Positions 11,452-17,504 of a stretch of 22,680 nucleotides of DNA are shown here, one piece after another. The notes under the pieces were generated by a model. It saw only the letters and a program-made list of their open reading frames with translations, did no database searches and was not told where the DNA came from. The stretch covers positions 1 through 22,680 of the forward strand of contig LRSR01005385.1 of the NCBI GenBank assembly GCA_001579985.1. The letters run 5' to 3'. The stretch is from Hypsibius dujardini. Lineage: Eukaryota > Tardigrada > Eutardigrada > Parachela > Hypsibiidae. Numbering within the stretch: position 1 is the stretch's first letter; every line of letters begins with the position of its first letter. Made by a program: the position numbers and the translations under genes.

Positions 11452-13423
11452 ATGACGGTCGGTCTAGCTGTCTGTCTGTACGTCAGTCAGTCAGACTGGT
11501 TGTTTGTCTGTTTGTCTGCCTGTTTGTCTGCATATCTCTTTATCTCTGGGTCTGCCTGATGGTCATGTGTCGGTCTGTATGGTTTTATAATCGACTAACC
11601 AATATCGTGTGTGCACATTAAAGATTGAAGATCTCCGAGCGATGGTGTATGAACTCTCATCCGGCAAGGAACTGCTAGAGGAAAAGGTGGTGCGCCTTCA
11701 GGTTAGTCGATTGAGACATGTTTTGCGCTTCGAAACGTATATTTTGTCCTTTTGCATAATGGTGAATGGACGTTTTCGACGTATAGGCACAGGAAAAGAA
11801 CTACGACGCCGCCTTGAAGGTCTCCAACGATCGACTCACCCACCTGTTGACCAACGAAAAGGCGCAGTCGGACAAGTACGACGACCAGCGCGATCGCTAC
11901 CAGAAAAAGGTGAAAAAACTGGAGCAGCAAATCCTCGAGCTGGAGACGACAATCGCCGACACGAGACTGCAAGCGGCGGACAGGCCCGCACCAAGGGCAA
12001 GTTTTCCTTTTTCGGCCTTAATTTAGACTTTGCTAAAGTTTAAGCATTCCTATACCAAGGCATTTTAATTCCACGATTGTTTGATCCCTTCGACAGGATA
12101 ATTCGAAGGATTTGTTGGCTGCGGTTCGGAAGCTCAAGGCAATCATTGAGGAGCAGCAAGCGGAGCTCCAGCAGCTGAAGCAGCAGAACGCCTCCTTGAT
12201 GAGTGTGATGAAGCAAACGGAAGCGGGTCGTTTGGCAATTCATGTGAGGAATTGATAGACACGGAAATTTAAATCTTACAGCGAAAACCGCTCTACATTG
12301 GAATTGTTGTGTATGTGTAGACCTCCCAGACTCGAATCATGAAGCCGAAGAAGAGCGTAGAGACAAGGGAAAGACACGAAAACTCTTCTCCAGAGAAGCC
12401 CTCCTCATTGTCGGCTTTGAACAAGGCGAAATCACAGAAGGTGAAAACCAAGCACGATCTCAACTCAGAGTCGCTGCGTGGAAGGGGCGACACCGCATCG
12501 TCTATCGAACGGGAACTGGATCTCGCAGCTGCGGCACCAGATGAGAAAGACGAGGTAGGTTTGTCCTGCTGGGCGCAAAAGTGGTCATTTTTTCTCCTGG
12601 ATCGTCGATTCAGGGCGACTGCCCGTCCCCGTCCCCTAAGAACCACGCCTTTCGAACGTTTTTCTGGTTCTAACAAAGTTCATCATCTGGTTGATTCGGG
12701 GCATAACAATTTATGGGTTTGATGGGAAAGTACAAAAGGCAAGTCAGGAACACTTATTCGAAGTACCTCGGTGCTAAAACGTTTATAGTAAGTTTTTTTT
12801 TCTCAGTGCTAGAAAGTTTGTAGTACCGAGTATATAAATAATGCTGTGTGTTAGAAACTATCAGGGTTTCGGGCGACGGGTTTCTAGCACGCAACATTGT
12901 TCATGAATCTTCATACTAGAAAGTTTCTAGCATCGAGCAAAGAACTTCATATTGGAAAGTTCCTAAAACCAAGCACTCAGCAAACTTATTACGCACTAAG
13001 AAGGCTACAAAAATCACCATCTTCAGACGCTACTGTTGTTATGTTTCATCCACCCCCCCTCTCAGATTTTTCACTTAAAATACTCGAATTTTTGCGGCCA
13101 TAAAAAGTGATTTTAGGGGGCCTAACCCTAACGCGCCTTTTGTCCATTGTTGGTGTGTGACGCGATCCCTCACATTTGAAATTGAACCCCTTGCGGAAGT
13201 TTTAATGCTAAAGTCATCATCGGAAGAGCAGCGATGGGTTACTTCTGCTGATTTATTTGTTTTCTTACAGGGGATTAGCATATCGAAGGACTACCCGGTG
13301 GACTCGTACGATTCCAATCGTCGTGTTGCCGAGCTGGAAGCTCAGTTGGCCAACATTCTGGGCCAGCCGGTGCAGCAGCGCCCCGCGGGAAAGGCAAGTC
13401 GAGCATCTCGACAGGAGCGTTGA
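2726..13423 (+). CDS. CEP290: CEP290 ortholog, centrosomal/ciliary transition-zone coiled-coil protein (29 exons)
   Basis: Exons: 2726-2839, 2921-3001, 3197-3271, 3335-3490, 3912-4115, 4213-4326, 4448-4516, 5078-5200, 5290-5471, 5813-5987, 6058-6128, 6206-6392, 6699-6806, 6979-7185, 7256-7378, 7672-7803, 7871-8218, 8900-9361, 9587-9732, 9843-10074, 10445-10555, 10634-10748, 10811-11037, 11116-11370, 11624-11701, 11787-11996, 12097-12243, 12321-12554, 13271-13423. They total 4839 nt, 1612 residues, with no internal stop. The protein is almost all heptad-like, charged coiled coil. Family landmarks occur in order: an N-terminal block like human NWKEIMKVDPDDL, VDEWK (residue ~308), YGLxEA (434), ELVEENxQLE (~578) and WEEKKKWEK (~1260). 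In other animals CEP290 tethers microtubules to membrane at the ciliary transition zone. It is shorter than the human protein (~2480 aa). Weakest points are the exon 1 donor, the exon 9 acceptor and the C-terminus. Confidence 0.9.
3491..3911 (+). other. CEP290 intron 4 (421 bp), AT-rich with ATTG repeats
   Basis: It starts GTACAACGG and ends CTTCCAG. It has GATTG/TGATT repeats near 3525-3600, then AT-rich sequence. No exon or RNA gene was seen in it. Confidence 0.7.
4613..4884 (+). repeat. CAGA microsatellite in CEP290 intron 7 with internal 104-bp duplication
   Basis: An almost perfect CAGA run at 4624-4698 (about 18 units) passes into a mixed CAGA/CCAA/CAAA tract. The mixed block starting ACCAACAGACCAACAGACGG occurs twice, at 4697 and 4801, so a block of about 104 bp duplicated inside the microsatellite. 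It lies wholly within intron 7 (4517-5077). Its other strand reads as repeated Ser-Val-Cys-Leu, which is not a protein. Confidence 0.95.
5078..6392 (+). CDS. CEP290: CEP290 exons 8-12 (residues 272-517), with VDEWK and YGL landmarks
   Basis: Exon 8 ends with [13 protein letters not shown], matching the vertebrate MVAVNAKVEEWK. Exon 9 ends [20 protein letters not shown], like the next helix (DSQIKMLTEQVEQYTKEME). Exons 10-12 join as [21 protein letters not shown] and then [20 protein letters not shown], matching GVYGLEDAVVEIKN and REIEILTKEINKLELKISDF. Exons 9 and 11 end in phase 2, and the single bases supplied by exons 10 and 12 restore lysine codons. The exon 9 acceptor could be 5289 (preferred, better pyrimidine tract) or 5307; both keep frame. 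Confidence 0.88.
5500..5760 (+). repeat. Degenerate TCTG tract in CEP290 intron 9
   Basis: Repeated TCTGTCTG, TCTATC and TTTGTCTG words fill most of the 341-bp intron 5472-5812. It is complementary in sense to the CAGA tract of intron 7, and exons 8 and 9 lie between the two. Confidence 0.85.
6402..6672 (+). repeat. TCTG/CCTG microsatellite in CEP290 intron 12
   Basis: TCTG units (6498-6550) change into CCTG units (about 6553-6592) and back to TCTG (6617-6670). The tract occupies nearly all of intron 12 (6393-6698) and stops about 25 bases before the acceptor. Confidence 0.93.
6699..7378 (+). CDS. CEP290: CEP290 exons 13-15 (residues 518-663), strongest family match
   Basis: Exon 13 starts [18 protein letters not shown], matching vertebrate IESLEEERLDLKKKIRQM. 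Exon 14 carries [20 protein letters not shown], matching LKELVEENKQLEEGMKEILQ, and ends with SPSLELLLK, matching IPSLERLVN. Exon 15 is serine-rich, then LKEK. Exon 13 must end in phase 0 because the base triplet before exon 14 is an in-frame TAG. The only donor that fits is a GC site at 6807. Confidence 0.92.
6807..6978 (+). other. Apparent GC-AG intron (CEP290 intron 13)
   Basis: The exon end and donor read AAAG|GCAAGG, and the acceptor is GTCTATAG. The nearby GT (at 6812) leaves phase 2 and would put exon 14 into a frame that stops at once (CGA TAC AGC TGA). The GC donor keeps ELVEEN in frame. GC-AG introns with strong flanking match to the U1 consensus are an accepted minor class. A sequencing or assembly indel is the alternative. 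Confidence 0.75.
7471..7633 (+). repeat. CAGA microsatellite in CEP290 intron 15
   Basis: A near-perfect CAGA run at 7511-7570 is flanked by interrupted copies (AGGCAGAC, AAACAGAC). It fills most of intron 15 (7379-7671). Its polarity is opposite to that of introns 12 and 18. Confidence 0.95.
7672..9361 (+). CDS. CEP290: CEP290 exons 16-18, middle coiled coil (residues 664-977)
   Basis: Three exons of 132, 348 and 462 nt, all phase 0. They encode long charged helices: [20 protein letters not shown], then LDSLRSL-type heptads with [16 protein letters not shown], then [21 protein letters not shown] glycine/aspartate-rich loop (GGDSDGGG) around residues 890-900 interrupts the helix, followed by [21 protein letters not shown] cannot place these exons precisely on the vertebrate protein. 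This is where the worm protein is much shorter, so one or more vertebrate repeats of the rod are probably absent. Confidence 0.8.
8219..8899 (+). other. CEP290 intron 17 (681 bp), AT-rich, no microsatellite
   Basis: Bounded by CAG|GTACTAG and TCCTAG|GG. Mostly A/T with ATTTAAA and TTTATTT words. I looked for missing CEP290 exons here and found no open coding-like segment. Confidence 0.7.
9363..9530 (+). repeat. TCTG microsatellite in CEP290 intron 18
   Basis: TCTG units with a few CTCTCTG interruptions; long clean runs at 9445-9475 and 9479-9512. It begins two bases into intron 18 (9362-9586), directly after the donor GTATA. Confidence 0.95.
9587..11370 (+). CDS. CEP290: CEP290 exons 19-24 (residues 978-1339), C-terminal coiled coil with WEEKKKWEK block
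   Basis: Exons 19/20 join in phase 2 (AA|T, Asn) and 22/23 in phase 1 (A|GA, Arg). Exon 23 ends the run [19 protein letters not shown], like vertebrate IEELQRKVKKLENQLEGK. Exon 24 opens [20 protein letters not shown] and continues [14 protein letters not shown], matching EELIRWEEGKKWQAKIEGIR and NKLKEKEGEV. This is the clearest C-terminal signature of the family. Exon 20 contains a non-helical linker ([14 protein letters not shown] to SQPASE), about residues 1050-1085. Confidence 0.9.
10166..10410 (+). repeat. CAGA tract with CA dinucleotide core in CEP290 intron 20
   Basis: Interrupted CAGACA/GGCAGA words surround a CA repeat at 10275-10318 (one CATA interruption). The tract fills most of intron 20 (10075-10444, 370 bp). 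Confidence 0.93.
11376..11560 (+). repeat. TCTG microsatellite in CEP290 intron 24
   Basis: A clean TCTG run at about 11400-11450 is followed by degenerate TCTG/TCAG/TTTG units. It lies inside intron 24 (11371-11623). Confidence 0.94.
11624..12554 (+). CDS. CEP290: CEP290 exons 25-28 (residues 1340-1562)
   Basis: Exons 25-27 continue the coiled coil ([55 protein letters not shown]). Exon 28 is different: it is lysine/serine-rich and probably disordered ([20 protein letters not shown], then [20 protein letters not shown]). All four are phase 0. Exon 26 must use a GC donor at 11997 because the GT at 12001 gives a stop two codons into exon 27. Confidence 0.83.
11997..12096 (+). other. Second apparent GC-AG intron (CEP290 intron 26)
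   Basis: The donor reads CCAAGG|GCAAGT, and the acceptor is TTCGACAG. GCAAGT is the consensus for GC donors. With the GT four bases downstream the exons would join in phase 1 and read GA-TAA at the start of exon 27; with the GC donor the join is in frame. Confidence 0.72.
12555..13270 (+). other. CEP290 intron 28 (716 bp) with TAGAAAGTTTCTAG-like repeats
   Basis: Starts GTAGGT and ends TTTCTTACAG. Around 12806-12980 a unit like CTAGAAAGTTTSTAGYAYCGAG recurs at about 12809, 12916 and, decayed, 12952. Its core is itself palindromic. An inverted relative (CCTCGGTGCTAAAAC) lies near 12766. The two last copies both start CTTCATA and are 37 bases apart. CCTAACCCTAAC at 13121-13132 is only two telomere-like units. 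Confidence 0.65.
13271..13423 (+). CDS. CEP290: CEP290 exon 29, C-terminus and stop
   Basis: Encodes a short last helix, [20 protein letters not shown], comparable to the final vertebrate EEKVKKLSEQLGVE, then a basic tail ending SRASRQER and TGA at 13421-13423. A perfect GC-donor consensus (AAAG|GCAAGT) lies in frame at 13394, so the basic tail could be replaced by splicing to an exon downstream. Confidence 0.75.
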   Translation, partial: GISISKDYPVDSYDSNRRVAELEAQLANILGQPVQQRPAGKASRASRQER

Positions 13424-13671
13424 CGTGTTGCGACGACGACACCGTCCTCGGGGTCGGAGGTCACCTCGGCATGTGAATATTTTAGTTCCTTTTTGTGTCA
13501 TTACTCCATCTCTCGTTCCCATAAGGATCTCTGCAGATATCCATGATTTCCTCGAGTTTTGTTTCGTTTAACGTTTGCAGCATTTTACCGAATAATCACT
13601 TATTTTATTGTGCGCCCATGAGCTTCGGATTGTTTGGCGGTTTTTTCGTTACAGTTTACATGTTTTAATCA

Positions 13672-13677
13672 AATAAA
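13672..13677 (+). terminator. Poly(A) signal AATAAA for CEP290
   Basis: The hexamer lies 249 bases after the stop codon and is followed by a T/C-containing stretch. It is the first AATAAA after the stop. Cleavage would be expected around 13690-13705. Confidence 0.6.
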
Positions 13678-15019
13678 GGCTTTCCCGTCATGACTGAATC
13701 GAAGGCTCGGTCGATTCGGCTGCTATGATTCCGCCCAAACAGACGATTTCCATGACGGCTCATGTCCAGCACTATCACCACTGGAAGACCTGTTTGACTA
13801 CCAGAAGGAATTTGGGGAAAACTGGGAATAGTATATCACCATTGAAAATAATTATAAAAAGCACATACAAATCCTGCCGTAAAATGCTTTGTTTGCCTAG
13901 ACACATACCGCCGATTATAACCCGATTTTATTTCAGCAGAAGAGAATGGAACTTACTCTACATATCTCGCGGCACACTCTACCACAATGCAGTTGACATG
14001 TTTCATGCAGGGTTCGAGCTGGCCAGTCCTTTAACTTTAAACGGTAGACAAAATCAATGCCGATGTCAAAGAGAGTGAGGATAACTTCGTGGCATTTCGT
14101 ACGCGTGTTCACAACGCTCGCAAGAGGCAGAAGCCGCTTCTACATATCTTCCAGACAATGCAGCATCTTGCGAAAACATTGCATAGCAAAACAAGAGTCT
14201 TAATTTTTTGTCCACTGTCTCTGACTCCAGTAGTCAAATCCGGCATGCCTCGGTCTGGAAGGGTCTGGAAGGGTCTGGAAGGGGACTGTGTACCGTCCCG
14301 TTTAAAGATGATGGGCCTCTCTCTTCTGTCGATCAGCTTTTCCAGGGACACCACTAAATCTTTGCCGTCAATTGAGGTTGCCAAAGTTTCCTAATTATCT
14401 TGAGCTGCCGAACACGGATTAAGAGGTAACGGCTTTAAAATACCCCATCGTCAAAACTGGTAATGTGCAATCTCGTCCCACATGCAGTTCGAATAAGGAT
14501 TCCCAGAAGTCAGCAAAAGATATACTGTACACCAAGAGCACCACTTCCGTAGTCCTGTTCTTACAATTCTTATTCTTGCAGTAACAAGCGGTAAATATAT
14601 ATGTACTGCCCTCTGACGTCTGCTCACGCAGCTGTGTAGCGAAACCAATCAACGCAAATGAACCTTGCCCCAGCACTGGTCGGCGTTGCACAAATCAATC
14701 GCGCTGCACGCAATTCGCAACAATTTTCGCAACAGGAAATTGACACATCCTTCCATCCAACACCAAACCGTCTTCGCAATCGCATACTTGGCCCAGCCTC
14801 TCCCTTTTTATCCCGCATCCTTTCTAACCTTCAGCCCAGACAGCACTGCGCACTGGCCGTCAACAATCCCGTAAAAATGGCCTGGTGAAGACAAACCATC
14901 CCATCCATGATCCCTCTCAACATTCATCGTTGCCTTATTTAATTTAATTAAAACATTTGACAACACATGTGTCAAAACTGCCCTGCAACTGTGTACCAAC
15001 ATCAATATCCCCGTCAGCA
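13678..15019. other. Spacer between CEP290 and OCRL
   Basis: No gene I can defend. It holds a coding-like stretch at 13740-13831 (see findings), a 10-bp unit GGGTCTGGAA in three tandem copies at 14251-14283, and several open frames on both strands of 64-117 codons with no recognisable domain. The stretch 14940-14956 before the OCRL start is AT-rich (TTTAATTTAATTAAAAC). I could not find exons for an OCRL PH domain here. Confidence 0.5.
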
Positions 15020-15022
15020 ATG
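15011..15022 (+). promoter_or_regulatory. OCRL start context and possible leader trans-splice acceptor
   Basis: CCCCGTCAG|CA precedes the ATG at 15020-15022. The first upstream in-frame stop is at 14945 and no other in-frame ATG lies between, so this is the first usable methionine. The AG may be a spliced-leader acceptor, or a normal acceptor if upstream exons exist. Confidence 0.4.
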
Positions 15023-15497
15023 TCCGCCAACGGAGTCCTCCCCTCGCGGGTGGAGCAGCTGAAATCCCGCGAACTCCTCGTTGAAGAGCGGATGCATCTA
15101 CGGCAGAAGGAGTACGTCAACATTCAGTCCTTCCACTTTTTCCTCGCCACCTGGAATGTCAACGGGCAGTCCCCGAGCGCGACCGAGTCCCTCGAGCCGT
15201 GGCTGACGGCCTGCACGCCGGAGACGCCGACGTTTTACGTGATCGGTTTCCAGGAGCTGGACCTGGACAAGCGGGCGTATGTGATTGAGACGAGTCTGCG
15301 GGAGCAGGAGTGGCAGCGGACGTTGGAGGCGGCGCTGCGGAAGAAGGCTGCTTACAAATTGGTCCGGGTAATTCGGCTGGTGGGGATGATGCTGCTGGTT
15401 TATGTGCTGGAGAAGCACGCGGGCCATGTGAAGAACGTCGCGGCTGCCCATGTCGGCACTGGGATCATGGGCTGGATGGGCAACAAGGGCGGAGTAG
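15020..15497 (+). CDS. OCRL: OCRL exon 1: start of the 5-phosphatase domain (residues 1-159)
   Basis: About 30 charged residues precede KEYVNIQSFHFFLATWNVNG, which lines up with vertebrate [27 protein letters not shown] (44-50), FQELD (77-81, metal-binding Glu), IRLVGMMLLVY and GIMGWMGNKGG follow. The donor is G|GTACTG at 15498: the earlier GT at 15494 would break the frame, whereas this one gives GGVGIRLEF across the junction, as in GGVAVRF. The exon is GC-rich, in contrast to its introns. Confidence 0.95.
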
Positions 15498-17473
15498 GTA
15501 CTGGGAAATGCTTTTTGTTGGGCTTTTATTTCGTGCTTGGAGTGGTGCGTTGATCGCTCCATTGACTGGTTGCTGCGCAGGGGAGTCTCAATCAAGCAAC
15601 TCACTGATACGATGTGCAGTTGATTGATTGTGATGAATTGATTGACTGTTATACATTCGTTTACTGACTTTTCACTGTTGATAAATTAATGAACTGCTTG
15701 GATAATTTTTGATCTCGCCTCGATTAGCCGATGTAAAGAATCACTTTTTCTCGGGAGGGTTAGTTAGTTTTGCGGTTGTAAGCCGGTGAATCGGCAACGT
15801 CACAATGAACAATCCCGGAATGAGAATATTTGTTATTTAATTTATTAGTTTGTTTGTTGGTTGCTTTTTGGATATTAAAACGTTTTATGCTTGCTTACTT
15901 GGTGGGTCAAAGTTTTCTTTCTTGATTCTAAGAGATTTTGGAAACGGGACTTATGGTGGCGGAAGCTTGTTGGTACTTTGGAAATGTCTAATAATATAAA
16001 CGGGCAGAATATTTAGTAGTCCTTCACAATTTTTAGCCCTTGAATTGACGACTAATCAATCAACCAATCAATCGACACCGGTCTCTGTACGACATCTCTT
16101 CTTAAATTGACCCGATCCCTTACTGATTCGGAGTTTGGCCTAACCATCGCCTCTATTTATTACTTCGTAGGCATCCGGCTGGAATTTCACGGCAGCGAAC
16201 TCTGCTTCGTTAGCGCCCACTTTGCCGCCCACACTGAGGAGGTGGAACGCCGGAACGAGGATTTTCGCAACATCTGCGAGCGGATGGTCTTCAATCAGCT
16301 GCAGTTCCCCAAGCGAATCAAGGACCACGACATCATCATGTGGCTGGGTGACTTCAACTACCGCATCTTCCAGCTGTCGCGGCCGGAGGTGCAGCAGTTG
16401 ATCTCGGAGGACCGGCTGGCGGACCTCGTGCTCTATGACCAGCTGCAGCGGGAAATGTCCCAGCAGAAGGTGTTCCACGGCTTCCGGGAGGGAAGGATCC
16501 GGTTCCGGCCGACCTACAAGTATGACGTCGGGACGGACCGGTGGGACTCGAGTGAGAAGTCGCGGGTGCCGTCATGGTGCGACCGCATCCTATGGAAGGC
16601 CAAGGACGGCGAGGAGGTCCGACAGGTAAACCCTGAAAACTAAACTGTCTCTTATGTCAACTATTTTTTAAGTAATTGTAATAAAAAGATAAACGACTAT
16701 ATCATCCGGGCGGGAATCAGTTTAACTAAAAAAATTAAAAGTGGGTAAACTAATTCGATAAAAGTGAGAATATGCGCCTTGCAAGTTTTTACAATACGTT
16801 AGCTGATACATGCCGATAATTATAACTAAAACTACAAATTACTACAAATTACTACTAGTTACTATTATAACAAAAACTGTGACTAGAAATGGCTAATTTA
16901 ATTGTGATTCAACTGAAGTTAGTGAAGTAATTTTGGGTAACCGGCTTAAACTCGACAGTGCACTAACGTCTAGCTACACTAAGGCTATGAGTAACTAATA
17001 AATTAAGTTGGGAAATTAATTTTTGAACTAATTTTGGCTGAATTAAAACTGTTTTCTTGGCAAGTACGTTTGTAAATGTGTATTGAAATTAAAGAAAATC
17101 TAACTAAAAACTTCATTGTTTTTTTGAGTTTTCTCAGTTCACTAATTGTTTTTCATCTCTCTGGCAGGTTGTGTACGGCAGTGCGATGGAGCTGCGGTTG
17201 AGCGACCACAAACCGGTGATCGGGATTTTCGACGTCGGCGTGAAGGTGGTGGACAAATCGCGGCAAAAGAAAGTCTATGAGAATGTGCTGAAGGAGATTG
17301 ATCGGGAGGAGAATTTATTCATCCCGCAGGCGACGATCGACTGTAATGACTTTGACTTAGGCGAGTTGACGTTCGTACAGCAGGTGACACGGACATTGAC
17401 GGTCGCCAACAATGGTCAGGTTCCGGTTGTGTTTGAGTTTATCGCTAAACCTCGTAAGTATAGCCTGCCTGCT

Positions 17474-17504
<31 letters not shown>

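Noticed and set aside
13121-13132. Telomere-like CCTAACCCTAAC
   Set aside because: Only two units, expected by chance.
14000-14030. tRNA B-box-like GGTTCGAGC
   Set aside because: The last consensus base fails and no A box or cloverleaf could be built around it.
13725-14078. 117-codon plus-strand frame in the spacer
   Set aside because: No family resemblance. The better coding-like frame in part of this region is a different one (13740-13831).
14419-14691. 90-codon minus-strand frame between the two genes
   Set aside because: It looks somewhat protein-like, but I recognise no domain and see no supporting splice sites or neighbours.
15098-15604. Long minus-strand frame opposite OCRL exon 1
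   Set aside because: It is the shadow of the GC-rich catalytic exon on the other strand. The same holds for 16140-16478 and 17743-18152.
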